Source: Dethiothermospora halolimnae (GTDB lineage: Bacteria; Bacillota; Clostridia; Tissierellales; VENL01). Taken from it: a DNA stretch of 64,000 nucleotides. Of the stretch, positions 31,138 to 40,472 are shown in pieces. Made by a program: the position numbers and the translations under genes. The stretch spans positions 1 to 64,000 of the forward strand of contig NZ_JBAKFX010000009.1 of assembly GCF_037577855.1 (NCBI RefSeq), given 5' to 3'. The number at the start of each line of letters is the position of its first letter. Position 1 is the stretch's first letter. The notes under the pieces are model-generated. The model made no database searches. It saw only the letters and a list, made by a program, of their open reading frames with translations, and was not told where the DNA came from.

Positions 31138-31221
31138 TTAAATTACTGGAGGAATTTTGATTTTAATGTAGAAGTAGTAATATAGTATAAAATAATCATT
31201 AAAGTATAAGGAGGAAATAAC

Positions 31222-31485
31222 TTGTCGAAAGTTATATTGAAACATTTAGATAATAAAAAATTGGTGTGTCCTTTATGTGATAAAGATGATGAATTTGAGC
31301 ATAGGGATAATATTGATTTGTCAAGGGATGAGCCCTATGTTAGCACAAGATATGTGCAAACAGATATGATATTTTGTTCATGTGGTTGGACAATGTTTTT
31401 AAAAGATGTAGAGGTTAAAAGTACATTTTGGAGCGATAAAAAAGATAAAGTGAATTATAATGAGATAATAGTAAATAGAGAATAG
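31222..31485 (+). CDS. Small zinc-ribbon-like protein
   Basis: An 87-residue protein with CPLCDKDD near 16-23 and FCSCGWTMF near 51-59, probably one zinc-ribbon. The TTG at 31222 follows AAGGAGGAAA. The C-terminus is charged. It lies between the large glutamine synthetase and a terminator and may be cotranscribed with the former. Function unknown. Confidence 0.65.
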   Translation: MSKVILKHLDNKKLVCPLCDKDDEFEHRDNIDLSRDEPYVSTRYVQTDMIFCSCGWTMFLKDVEVKSTFWSDKKDKVNYNEIIVNRE

Positions 31486-31492
31486 TATACAG

Positions 31493-31533
31493 AAAGCCCC
31501 TAACATAATCTAAGAAAGAGTTAGGGGTTTTTT
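31493..31533 (+). terminator. Rho-independent terminator
   Basis: CCCCTAAC, a 16-base loop, GTTAGGGG and six Ts. Confidence 0.85.
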
Positions 31534-31725
31534 ATATATAATTCTTTAGAGAAGATTATAAATACTGGCTTTGATACAAAAAATGTTGAAAAAAGAAATA
31601 AATAACTTATGTTATGGAAAAAAATGACGATAATAATAGGGGATATAAAAATTAGTGTTAACTAATGGGGTTATAAAATCATTAATAAGATATAATAGAC
31701 TTATCAATGGGAGGAAACGGTTAAC

Positions 31726-32772
31726 ATGAAAGAAAAAATGGTAATATTAAGTGGGGAGTTAATAGGGGAAGTTTTATCTAGAAATATTTATGATAGCAAA
31801 GGGACTTTAGTAGTGTCAAAGAATACCACTATAAATGAACGGATATTATATAAAATGGAAAATTTTAATATAGGCAGTTTATATATTTATGATAAAGAAG
31901 AATTTGAGAACAAAGATGAATTAAATTTTAAAGAATTAAAGAAAGAATATAAGGAAGGTATAAGAAATATAAAGGATATAATTGAAAATCTTACAGCAGG
32001 GAAAGATATGACAGAGGAAGAAATATTAGGGACATTTGATTTTATGGATTCTAGGACATATGGCAATAACCTAATAATAGCATGTGTAGAAAGTCTTAAG
32101 GATATAGATGATTATACATATACCCATAGTGTCAATGTGGCTTTATATGCCATGTTAATTGGGAAATGGTTAAAACTTAGACAAACAGATATCAAAAAAA
32201 TAATTTTAGCTGGACTCTTACATGATATAGGTAAAAGTAAGACTCCACCACATATCTTAAATAAAAGGGGGAGGCTATCACCCCATGAATTTGAAGAAAT
32301 GAAGAAACATACAATACATGGATATAATATTTCAAAAAACGTTTACAATATTGATAAAAATGTACAACAGGCTGTTTTAATGCATCATGAGAGAATAGAT
32401 GGATGTGGTTATCCATTGGGAGTAAAGGGGAACCAGATAGGTTTATATGCAAGAATAATAGCCGTTGCAGATGTGTATGACGCACTTACATCTAAAAGAG
32501 TTTACAAGGATAAGATGACCCCATTTAAAACCTTTGATGAAATGATAAAAATGGGATATGGTCATTTTGATGCAAAGATTATGCTAACTTTTTTTAATAA
32601 TTTAACAAATTATTATTTAGGTTCAAAGGTTAAAATGGATTCGGGAGAAATAGGTAAGGTTGTATATGTTTATCCTTATAATACTTTTAAGCCAGTGGTG
32701 AAGACTGAAAGGGCAATAATAGATTTATTATCAAAGGGAAAAGATGATATATCGGAAATTATATGTGAATAA
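31726..32772 (+). CDS. HD-GYP domain phosphodiesterase
   Basis: Probably hydrolyses cyclic di-GMP. The 348-residue protein has an N-terminal beta-rich domain (1-65) and a linker, then the HD-GYP domain: YTHSVNVALYAMLIG near 135, AGLLHDIGKSKTPPHI near 163 (HD and metal site), KHTIHGYNI near 197 and MHHERIDGCGYPLG near 222 (the HHExxDGxGYP hallmark). The C-terminal beta domain resembles those of HD-GYP proteins in other Firmicutes (LGSKVKMDSGEIGKVVYVYP). No receiver or membrane domain is present. It is a single gene with SD GGGAGGAA. Confidence 0.92.
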   Translation: MKEKMVILSGELIGEVLSRNIYDSKGTLVVSKNTTINERILYKMENFNIGSLYIYDKEEFENKDELNFKELKKEYKEGIRNIKDIIENLTAGKDMTEEEILGTFDFMDSRTYGNNLIIACVESLKDIDDYTYTHSVNVALYAMLIGKWLKLRQTDIKKIILAGLLHDIGKSKTPPHILNKRGRLSPHEFEEMKKHTIHGYNISKNVYNIDKNVQQAVLMHHERIDGCGYPLGVKGNQIGLYARIIAVADVYDALTSKRVYKDKMTPFKTFDEMIKMGYGHFDAKIMLTFFNNLTNYYLGSKVKMDSGEIGKVVYVYPYNTFKPVVKTERAIIDLLSKGKDDISEIICE

Positions 32773-32788
32773 GAATACAAAATGAATA

Positions 32789-32822
32789 TAATTAAGGACT
32801 GGATATCCAGTCCTTAATTATA
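32789..32822. terminator. Perfect dyad after the HD-GYP gene
   Basis: AATTAAGGACTGGAT is followed by its reverse complement, with flanking AT continuing the pairing. There is no T tract afterwards, so it may act as a terminator or as a site for a regulator of the sigma-factor gene 85 bases on. Confidence 0.6.
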
Positions 32823-32906
32823 TAGGAAAAAATAAAATTTTTTTGGACACTTTTGGTGTTTTATCCGTTATATAAGTGAAGGCAGCAATCGAGGGGGAAG
32901 GATTTT

Positions 32907-33362
32907 ATGAATATTTACCTAGTTTATGAGAAGTATAATAGGGATTTTATAGCATATGCAAAGTCTATTACTAAAAATAAGGATAAAGCTTTGGATTTAG
33001 TACAGGATGCTTATATATCGGCTATAGAAAGGGAAGAAATATTTAATGTTATGAATGAATATCAAATCAAAGGGTGGTTTTTCACAACAATAAAAAACAA
33101 AAACATTGACAATATAAGGAAAGGGAGAAAAATGACATATTTAGATAATGAAGAAATATTTGGTGGAATTGAAACCTTTGAGGAAAAATTAATAATGAAA
33201 GAAGTACTAAATAAACTACCTAAAAAGAATAAAGAGGTATTAGTGCTTAAATATGAAATGAATCTAAATAGTAGAGAAATAGGTAAAATTCTTAAAATAT
33301 CACCTTCTACAGTAAGGTCTCGATTGAGTAAATCATTAGAATTGTTAAAAAATATATTATAG
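32907..33362 (+). CDS. ECF-like RNA polymerase sigma factor
   Basis: A 151-residue sigma-70-family factor with only regions 2 and 4. Region 2: FIAYAKSITKNKDKALDLVQDAYISAIE and KGWFFTTIKNKNIDNIRKG (about 12-75). Region 4: LPKKNKEVLVLKYEMNLNSREIGKILKISPSTVRSRLSK (about 103-141) with a clear helix-turn-helix. ATG 32907 follows CGAGGGGGAAGG. The next gene begins 11 bases after its stop, an arrangement usual for sigma/anti-sigma pairs, but that gene is not a recognised anti-sigma factor. Confidence 0.88.
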   Translation: MNIYLVYEKYNRDFIAYAKSITKNKDKALDLVQDAYISAIEREEIFNVMNEYQIKGWFFTTIKNKNIDNIRKGRKMTYLDNEEIFGGIETFEEKLIMKEVLNKLPKKNKEVLVLKYEMNLNSREIGKILKISPSTVRSRLSKSLELLKNIL

Positions 33363-33373
33363 GGGGTATTTAA

Positions 33374-34564
33374 ATGTCAAAAGTTACAAATATAGGCTTA
33401 TTAGATGTTAGAAATATTAAAAAGGATCTAGCAGAAAAGATCACGAAAATTTCAAATGTAGGATTATTGATAGAGAGCGATGAATCCCAAGAGTTATTAC
33501 AAGATTGCAAAAAGAGTAATGTGGGAACTACACTGAAGTTAAGCGGAGAAATAAATACAATAAAGCAAAATGGTGATATTGAATTAGATAGGGAGTACTT
33601 AGAAGGAATTTTGGAACCTGTAATTATTTTAGTAAATGGTAATTTAACAATTAAAGAGGATGTAGATTCAAAATTAATAAATGATAGAATATATTCTGTT
33701 GTAATAAATGGAACACTGATATGTAGGAAAAATTTATTAGGAAGTATTCAGTCTAAAGGTATAGTAAATGGTGATGTTTTAGGATATAAAAAGGGATATA
33801 ATTTCATAAGTGAAAATATTAAGCTAAATGACAGATTTTTAAAGGGATTAAAGCCAAATAGTAAATTAGCCTTTAATAGATTACAAATAACTGAAGAAAT
33901 TGATATGGAATTATTACAAGAGAAGATAGCAAATATTGATATATTAGGTGAATTAATTATTGTAGATTCATATGAAGATGAAATTCCACAATATATAGAT
34001 GAATATTATTCGATAAATAAAACTGTAATTCCTAAAGGTGCTAAATATATAGAAGAAGATATAAAACTAGATGATAGCTTAATAAAAAAATATAATGGTG
34101 ATATTGTGTATGTGGATGGAGAGGTGGAGCTATACCTAGAAGAGGATATAGAGGCTAATGATCATATAAAAACTTTGATATGTTCAAAAGTTATATGTGA
34201 TGAAAAAGGCTATAATATCATTAAGGACTGTCTAGATGAAGAGGTAGAAATAGAAATAATTAAAGGAAAATTATTAAAGAATATTAGTAAGATGACATTG
34301 GAAGGTTATTTAGAAGAAGAACTAACTATAAAGAATATGGGAAAATTGGTTATAGGAGGAAATCTTAATTGGGATAAATTTAATAAAAATGTTCAATCCA
34401 TAATAAATTATGGACTTATTGAAGTACCAAAGGATAAGATTAATATTGTTAAAGCCAAGGTCAAAGATAATTGTGGAAAAATTAAAACTTCAGAAGACAA
34501 TACCGATGATTTACAGGGGGATGAGAAAATACTATACTCTAATATGGGAGAATTAAAACTCTAG
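33374..34564 (+). CDS. 396-residue repetitive protein encoded with the sigma factor; unknown function
   Basis: A soluble, acidic protein without signal peptide or membrane helix. Short hydrophobic strands alternate with turns throughout. Several segments repeat a pattern such as VVINGTLICRKNL, IDILGELIIVDSYEDE, DIVYVDGEVELYLEED and LVIGGNLNWDKF, each about 40-60 residues apart, suggesting a beta-solenoid or bactofilin-like fold (inference). The N-terminus reads SKVTNIGLLDVRNI. It is probably cotranslated with the sigma factor (SD AGGGGGT), so it could be its regulator or its target. No known family is recognised. Confidence 0.6.
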   Translation: MSKVTNIGLLDVRNIKKDLAEKITKISNVGLLIESDESQELLQDCKKSNVGTTLKLSGEINTIKQNGDIELDREYLEGILEPVIILVNGNLTIKEDVDSKLINDRIYSVVINGTLICRKNLLGSIQSKGIVNGDVLGYKKGYNFISENIKLNDRFLKGLKPNSKLAFNRLQITEEIDMELLQEKIANIDILGELIIVDSYEDEIPQYIDEYYSINKTVIPKGAKYIEEDIKLDDSLIKKYNGDIVYVDGEVELYLEEDIEANDHIKTLICSKVICDEKGYNIIKDCLDEEVEIEIIKGKLLKNISKMTLEGYLEEELTIKNMGKLVIGGNLNWDKFNKNVQSIINYGLIEVPKDKINIVKAKVKDNCGKIKTSEDNTDDLQGDEKILYSNMGELKL

Positions 34565-34599
34565 AGCTTTAATTTATCAAATTAAAATGAATATTTTTA

Positions 34600-34628
34600 T
34601 TGACATTTCAAATTTAGTATGTTAGAGT
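34600..34628 (+). promoter_or_regulatory. Promoter of the lysine operon
   Basis: TTGACA (34600-34605), 17 bases, TAGAGT (34623-34628). Transcription would begin about 25 bases ahead of the L-box. Confidence 0.65.
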
Positions 34629-34654
34629 ATTAATCAATTCAACAAATGAATAGC

Positions 34655-34884
34655 AATGTGGTGTAGAGGCCGCGGTATGTCAAGAGTACTATAATATTTG
34701 GTATTTATAGGAAAGGGGCTATCGCCGAAGTATATAGTTTAGCTATATGCTGGGGCTATGTTTAATAAGCATAGTACTGTCACTGAGAGATTACCCAATT
34801 TTTCAGTGGAGCACTGGTCACATTGAGGGAAAGGTGTCTGTATAAAACAGCTATGAGTCCTTTTGCTCATAGCTGTTTTTTTAT
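34655..34884 (+). promoter_or_regulatory. Lysine riboswitch (L-box) and terminator
   Basis: The L-box landmarks are in order: GTGTAGAGGCCGCGG near 34661, CAAGAGTA near 34681, GAAAGGGGCTATCGCCGAAG near 34711, GCTGGGG near 34750, and TCACTGAGAGATTAC, CAGTGGAGCACTGGTCAC near 34790-34822. A terminator follows: AACAGCTATGAG (34846-34857), loop, CTCATAGCTGTT and seven Ts. High lysine should cause premature termination of the nine-gene operon. The remaining 160 bases to lysA hold no other gene. Confidence 0.93.
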
Positions 34885-35045
34885 TGGATAAAAAAGTTAA
34901 CTTTTTATAGAAATTATATATTCACCGATAGATATGTAGTGACTAGGCATGCTTAGTTCAGGTTTAAAGCCTAATAACATAAATTAATAATAATATATAT
35001 ATTGATAAGTAAATCAAAGGATAAAAATAGAAAGTGGTGATCTAA

Positions 35046-36347
35046 ATGAAACTTTTTGGAACAATGGAAATCAATAACAAAGGTCATTTGAAGATTGGTG
35101 GATGTGATGTAGTTGATTTGACTAATAAGTATGGAACACCAGCTTATGTGGTGGACGAGGACTTAGTTAGGGAAAGATGTAAGTTATTTAAATCAAATTT
35201 TTCTTATAAAAAAATGGACACTGAAGTAATTTATGCATCTAAAGCCTTTCTTAATATAGCAATGTGTCAACTTGTAAAAGAGGAAGGTTTGTCATTGGAT
35301 GTAGTATCCGGAGGGGAGCTATATACTGCAATCAAAGCAGATTTTCCAGTTGAAAAAATATATATGCATGGAAACAATAAGACAATAGAAGAGCTAACTA
35401 TGGCTATAGAGGCTGGAGTAGGAAGAATAATAGTTGATAACAGACAGGAACTAGAGCTAATAGAAAGCCTATGTGAATCATTAAATAGCAAAGTAGATGT
35501 TTTATTAAGGGTCAATCCTGGAATTGAAGCCCATACCCATGAATATATAAAAACTACTAAAAATGATTCTAAATTTGGTGAAAGTATTTTTAGTGAAGAA
35601 ATTTATAAAATAATTAATAGAATCAACAATAGTTCCCATATGGAATTCAAGGGACTTCATAGTCATATAGGTTCACAAATATTTCAGGAAAAATCTTTTT
35701 ACGAACAAAGTGAAGTGATGTTGAAATTTGTAAAAAAAATCAAGGAAAAATGTGATGTAAGGGTTAAGGAATTAAACTTAGGTGGTGGATTTGGTATTTA
35801 TTATTCTGAAGGAGATACCCCTATGAAACTAAATGAATTTCTTAAAAATATGCTGGAGAATATTGAAGATAAAGCTAAAGAATTAAGTATAACAGTTCCA
35901 AAGATTATGATTGAACCGGGAAGATCAATCGTGGCTAATGGAGGAACTACACTATACAGGGTTGGGGGAACTAAAAAGACATATGGAGGGAAACATTATA
36001 TATTTGTTGATGGTGGTATGAACGATAATCCAAGAACAGCTTTGTATGGAGCACAATATGAGGCAGCCATTGCTAATAGAATGACAGAATCCCATGAAGA
36101 TATCTATACAATATCAGGGAAATGCTGTGAATCTGGAGATATGATTGTGAAAGATATTAATTTACCCCACCCAAATGTAAATGATGTGGTAGCAGTTTTT
36201 AGTACAGGAGCATATAACTATAGTATGTCTAGTAACTATAATAGACTACCAAGACCCCCAGTTATATTTGTAAAAGATAAAGAAAGTAGATGTGTGGTTA
36301 AAAGAGAAACCTATGAGGATCTAATAAAAAATGACTTAGCTATTTAA
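35046..36347 (+). CDS. lysA: Diaminopimelate decarboxylase
   Basis: Last step of lysine synthesis: decarboxylates meso-diaminopimelate with PLP. The 433-residue protein has the PLP lysine in VIYASKAFLNIAM near 61, LRVNPGIEAHTHEYIKT, HSHIGSQIF near 199, LNLGGGFGIYY near 242, EPGRSIVANGG near 295 and KCCESGDMIVKD near 358. It is the first gene behind the L-box, which is unusual in that the pathway's last enzyme is encoded first. Confidence 0.97.
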   Translation: MKLFGTMEINNKGHLKIGGCDVVDLTNKYGTPAYVVDEDLVRERCKLFKSNFSYKKMDTEVIYASKAFLNIAMCQLVKEEGLSLDVVSGGELYTAIKADFPVEKIYMHGNNKTIEELTMAIEAGVGRIIVDNRQELELIESLCESLNSKVDVLLRVNPGIEAHTHEYIKTTKNDSKFGESIFSEEIYKIINRINNSSHMEFKGLHSHIGSQIFQEKSFYEQSEVMLKFVKKIKEKCDVRVKELNLGGGFGIYYSEGDTPMKLNEFLKNMLENIEDKAKELSITVPKIMIEPGRSIVANGGTTLYRVGGTKKTYGGKHYIFVDGGMNDNPRTALYGAQYEAAIANRMTESHEDIYTISGKCCESGDMIVKDINLPHPNVNDVVAVFSTGAYNYSMSSNYNRLPRPPVIFVKDKESRCVVKRETYEDLIKNDLAI

Positions 36348-36361
36348 CAGGAGGGATATTA

Positions 36362-37567
36362 TTGAATACAGTAGTACAAAAGTATGGAGGTACTTCGGTT
36401 AAAACAATAGAGAGGATGGAGCATATTGCCGATAAAGTAATTCATAAAATAAATAAAGGCTATAATGTGGTCCTTGTGGTTTCTGCCATGGGTAAAACCA
36501 CTAATCGTCTTATAGAAATGGCTAAATCTATTTCTACTAATCCAAGTAAAAGGGAACTAGACATGCTTATGTCTACTGGAGAGCAAGTTTCAATATCCCT
36601 TTTATCCATGATACTAAAGGAGAGGGGATATGATTCTATTGCATTAACAGGGTTTCAAGCTGGAATTATGACAGAAGGAATCCATACTAAGAATAAAATT
36701 ACCCAAGTAAAAATAGATAATATAAAAAAACACATAAAACAAGGAAAAGTTGTAGTGGTGGCGGGATTTCAAGGAATTAATGAAACTGGAGATATAACAA
36801 CTCTAGGACGGGGAGGCTCTGATACTACAGCAGTAGCTTTGGCAGCAAAACTTAAGTGTACATGCGAAATATATACCGATGTAGAAGGTATATATAGTAT
36901 CGATCCTAGGGTATATCCTAAGGCTAGAAAGCTTAAATATATTAGTTATGAAGAGATGATGGAGATGTCAAGTCTAGGGGCTAAGGTTATGGAACCAAGA
37001 TCAGTTGAATTAGGAAATAAATATAATGTACCTATTTATGTGGCATCTAGCCATAAGGCAACTAAAGGAACCTATATAAAGGAGTTTGATAAATTTATGG
37101 AACAGAAAAGTATAACTGGATTAAGTTTAAGTGAAAATGTATTGATGATAACAATAAATAATGTCCCATATTCACCAAAAAGTATATCTGACGTATTTGG
37201 GAAGTTAGCCAGTGAAGAAGTAAATATTGATATGATCAGTCAAACATCTCCTAGAGAAGGATATGTAAATATATCTTTCACTACATCTAAAGAAGATGAA
37301 GAAATAATTGATAGAGTCATAAATGGATTAAAAAAAGAAATTAATAATATAAAAATCCAAAAAGATACAAATATAACTAAAATATCTGTTATAGGTATGG
37401 GAATGAGACATGAATCGGGAGTAGCATCTAAAGTTTTTAAATTATTTGCAGATCATAGTATTGAATTTAAACAAGTAACTACTTCAGAGATTAGTATTTC
37501 TTATACTATTAAATCTAAGGATAAAGAGCGAGCTATAAGTGTACTTACAAAGGAATTTAATTTATAA
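36362..37567 (+). CDS. lysC: Aspartate kinase
   Basis: First step of the pathway: phosphorylates aspartate. The 401-residue enzyme has VQKYGGTSVKTIERM at the start, TSTGEQVS-like LMSTGEQVSISLLS near 76, TLGRGGSDTTAVALA near 148 and EIYTDVEGIYSIDPRVY near 170, followed by two C-terminal ACT domains (about 263-330 and 342-400). The ACT domains imply feedback control in addition to the riboswitch. The TTG start at 36362 follows GGAGGG. Confidence 0.95.
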   Translation: MNTVVQKYGGTSVKTIERMEHIADKVIHKINKGYNVVLVVSAMGKTTNRLIEMAKSISTNPSKRELDMLMSTGEQVSISLLSMILKERGYDSIALTGFQAGIMTEGIHTKNKITQVKIDNIKKHIKQGKVVVVAGFQGINETGDITTLGRGGSDTTAVALAAKLKCTCEIYTDVEGIYSIDPRVYPKARKLKYISYEEMMEMSSLGAKVMEPRSVELGNKYNVPIYVASSHKATKGTYIKEFDKFMEQKSITGLSLSENVLMITINNVPYSPKSISDVFGKLASEEVNIDMISQTSPREGYVNISFTTSKEDEEIIDRVINGLKKEINNIKIQKDTNITKISVIGMGMRHESGVASKVFKLFADHSIEFKQVTTSEISISYTIKSKDKERAISVLTKEFNL

Positions 37568-37736
37568 TAACTTATTTTTAATATAATTAGTTTACTGTTA
37601 TAGGAGGTATATAAACTCTTAGACTTTTCTTAATATTTATAATTTTATGAAACTATATTGACCTTGAGTAGTCTAATTAAAAATATTAATAAATAATTAC
37701 TTAGAAATGTAAGTTTATAATATGGGGGTGTTACAT

Positions 37737-38600
37737 CTGTTATATTTTGAAAAGTTTCATGGGGCAGGAAATGATTTTATTATACTTAATGGATTAGAGG
37801 AAAAACTATTATCTTTACCTGTATTAGCAAAAGATATATGTGATAGACACTTTGGTATTGGTGCTGATGGAATGATAGTAGTAGAATCTTCTAAAATAGC
37901 CGATATTAAGATGACTTTTTTTAATAGTGATGGTTCTAGGGCTCCAATGTGTGGAAATGGCATAAGATGCTTTGGGAAATATGTTTATGATAATAAGATA
38001 GTTGATAAAGAAGTGTTTGATGTTGAAACATTAGCAGGGATAATAAAGCTAGAGGTTATTCCGTCAGACAAAGGAATTGAAGGAATTAGAGTAAATATAG
38101 GGGAACCGATATTTGATAACAATAAATTTCCAATAAATACTGAAAAATCTATAGTAATAGAAGAAAGTATTGAAGTAAATAATCAAGAATTTAAAATCTC
38201 TGCACTGTTTATAGGTACTATTCATGCCGTGATATTTGTAGCTAATCTAGATGAAATAGATATAAATACTATTGGACCATGTATAGAAAATAACTCTATG
38301 TTTCCAGAGAAAACCAATATAAACTTCTGTGAGGTTATAGATAATAAAAATCTGAAGGTTATAACTTGGGAGAGGGGAGCGGGATTAACCTTAGCCTGTG
38401 GAACAGGAGCAGCAGCTACTGCTGTTATAAGCTCAATAGTTAATAAAACTGATAATAACGTAAATGTTTATGTACCAGGAGGCTTATTGAAAATAGAAAA
38501 AACGGAAGCTGGAGTATATATGACAGGGCCAGCAGAACTTATATGTAAAGGCAATTATAATTATACTAATTTAAGGAGTGATGAAGATGAAAAATGTTAA
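37737..38600 (+). CDS. dapF: Diaminopimelate epimerase
   Basis: Interconverts LL- and meso-diaminopimelate with two catalytic cysteines. Both are visible: MCGNGIRCFGKY and LACGTGAAATA. Other landmarks are KFHGAGNDFIILNGL at the start and FGIGADGMIVVE near 42. The family normally begins a few residues before FHGAGNDF. The frame is open with ATG 37722 and GTG 37728, but the only SD is GGGGGTG at 37724-37730. That points to the CTG at 37737 as start (or a short leader from GTG 37728). A 150-base gap with an SD but no start codon precedes it. Confidence 0.92.
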   Translation: MLYFEKFHGAGNDFIILNGLEEKLLSLPVLAKDICDRHFGIGADGMIVVESSKIADIKMTFFNSDGSRAPMCGNGIRCFGKYVYDNKIVDKEVFDVETLAGIIKLEVIPSDKGIEGIRVNIGEPIFDNNKFPINTEKSIVIEESIEVNNQEFKISALFIGTIHAVIFVANLDEIDINTIGPCIENNSMFPEKTNINFCEVIDNKNLKVITWERGAGLTLACGTGAAATAVISSIVNKTDNNVNVYVPGGLLKIEKTEAGVYMTGPAELICKGNYNYTNLRSDEDEKC

Positions 38601-39594
38601 TTTAGCCATAGTTGGAGCAACAGGAATGGTGGGGAGAACATTTATTAAGATACTTGAGGAAAGGAAATTTCCTGTTAATAAGATATATTTTTTGGCATCA
38701 GCTAAATCTAAGGGGGAAGTCCTTATATTTAGAGGTCAAGAGTATGTAGTTGAGGAGCTTAATGAAGAGTCATTTGATAGAGATATTGATATAGCTTTAT
38801 TTTCCGCAGGAGGTGAAGTAAGTAAAAGGTTTGCTCCAGTGGCTAGAGACAAAGGAGTTATAGTTATTGACAACAGTAGTGCATGGAGGATGGATGTAGA
38901 TGTACCATTAATTGTACCTGAGTCAAACCCACAGGATATAAAAGGGCATAATGGAATAATAGCTAACCCAAACTGTAGTACCATTCAAGCTATAGTACCA
39001 TTAAAAGCATTAGATGATAAATTTAAAATTAAAAGAATAATTTATTCCACTTATCAGGCAGTATCTGGTTCAGGGGTAGAAGGATTAAAGGACCTTGAAG
39101 ATGGAGTACAAGGACTAGAAAACTCAAAATACCCCCATCCCATAGCATTTAATTGTCTTCCCCATATAGATGTATTTATGGATAATGGTTATACAAAGGA
39201 AGAAATGAAAATGATAGAAGAAACTAAAAAAATCCTTGGAAATGATGATTTAAAAATAACAGCAACAACAGTAAGGGTACCTGTAAGACATGGTCATAGT
39301 ATATCTGTAAATATAGAATTTCAAAAGGATTTTGAATTGGAAGAAGTTTATGACGTTTTAGAAAATACTAAAGGAGTAATAATAGAAGATAATCCTAAGG
39401 AAAATATTTATCCTATGCCAGTTAGGGCTGAAGGCACAGATGAAGTTTATGTAGGTAGAATTAGAAAGGATTATAGTATAGAAAATGGCCTTAACATATG
39501 GGTCGTGGCAGATAATATTAGAAAGGGAGCGGCTACAAATACAGTACAAATAGCAGAATTGTTATTGGAGGATGATGATTATGACATTATTTAG
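38587..39594 (+). CDS. asd: Aspartate-semialdehyde dehydrogenase
   Basis: Reduces aspartyl phosphate to the semialdehyde with NADPH. The 335-residue protein has NLAIVGATGMVGRTFIKIL, FSAGGEVSKRFAP near 75, the catalytic cysteine in ANPNCSTIQAIVPL near 126, and TYQAVSGSGVEGLKDLE near 155 with RVPVRHGHSISV near 238. ATG 38587 is spaced from AAGGAG; GTG 38578 and ATG 38581 lie in or too near the SD. It overlaps the end of dapF by 14 bases. Confidence 0.96.
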   Translation: MKNVNLAIVGATGMVGRTFIKILEERKFPVNKIYFLASAKSKGEVLIFRGQEYVVEELNEESFDRDIDIALFSAGGEVSKRFAPVARDKGVIVIDNSSAWRMDVDVPLIVPESNPQDIKGHNGIIANPNCSTIQAIVPLKALDDKFKIKRIIYSTYQAVSGSGVEGLKDLEDGVQGLENSKYPHPIAFNCLPHIDVFMDNGYTKEEMKMIEETKKILGNDDLKITATTVRVPVRHGHSISVNIEFQKDFELEEVYDVLENTKGVIIEDNPKENIYPMPVRAEGTDEVYVGRIRKDYSIENGLNIWVVADNIRKGAATNTVQIAELLLEDDDYDII

Positions 39595-40471
39595 AGGATC
39601 AGGAGTTGCATTAATAACTCCTTTTGATAGCAACGGTATTAATTATGAAAAATTAGAAGAACTTATCTACTGGCATATAGAAAGAAAAACTGATGCAATT
39701 ATAATATGTGGAACTACCGGAGAAACTCCCACTATGACTAAGGATGAAAAGAAGAAAATTATTAAATTTACTGTAGATAAAGTTAAGGGTAGGATTCCTG
39801 TTATTGCAGGTACAGGAAGCAATAATACTAAGGAAACTGTAGACTTAAGTAAACATGCACAGAAAGTAGGTGCAGATGGATTATTACTTGTAACACCCTA
39901 TTATAATAAAACCACCCAAAGAGGGTTAATCCAGCACTATAGATTCATAGCAGATAGGGTAGATATACCTATTGTACTTTATAATGTTCCTGGAAGAACC
40001 GGGTTAAATATGTTACCAGAGACTGTAGCTGAACTTGCTAAACATCCTAATATACAGGGATTAAAGGAGGCCAGTGGTGATATTAGTCAGGTGGCAGAGA
40101 TAGGAAGACTTTGTCCAGAGGATTTTGACATATATTCAGGAAATGATGATCAGATTGTACCCATATTATCCTTAGGGGGTAAAGGGGTAATATCAGTTGT
40201 GGCTAATATCTTACCAGAAGAAACCCATAATTTAGTTATAAGTTACTTAGATGGAGAAGTAATTAAATCAAGGGACTTACAATTAAGTTTAAATGGACTG
40301 ATCAATTCACTATTTATAGAAACTAACCCTATACCTATAAAAGAAGCAATGAACATTTTAGGAATGGAAGTGGGAGAAGTTAGACTGCCACTGGTAAAGA
40401 TGGAAACAATAAATAGAAATATACTTATAGATAATTTAGAAGAGTTAGGATTAAGTACTGGGAGGGAATGA
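39581..40471 (+). CDS. dapA: 4-hydroxy-tetrahydrodipicolinate synthase
   Basis: Condenses aspartate semialdehyde with pyruvate. The 296-residue TIM-barrel protein has SGVALITPFDSNGINYEKL, the family motif ICGTTGETPTMTKDEK near 41, YYNKTTQRGLIQHY near 106, YNVPGRTGLNM near 133 and the Schiff-base lysine in GLKEASGDISQ near 159. ATG 39581 is 8 bases from TTGGAGGA; it overlaps the end of asd by 14 bases. Confidence 0.96.
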   Translation: MTLFRGSGVALITPFDSNGINYEKLEELIYWHIERKTDAIIICGTTGETPTMTKDEKKKIIKFTVDKVKGRIPVIAGTGSNNTKETVDLSKHAQKVGADGLLLVTPYYNKTTQRGLIQHYRFIADRVDIPIVLYNVPGRTGLNMLPETVAELAKHPNIQGLKEASGDISQVAEIGRLCPEDFDIYSGNDDQIVPILSLGGKGVISVVANILPEETHNLVISYLDGEVIKSRDLQLSLNGLINSLFIETNPIPIKEAMNILGMEVGEVRLPLVKMETINRNILIDNLEELGLSTGRE

Positions 40472-40472
40472 T

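Noticed and set aside
34885..35045. Second regulatory RNA between the L-box terminator and lysA
   Set aside because: I found only weak, short pairings and no riboswitch landmarks.
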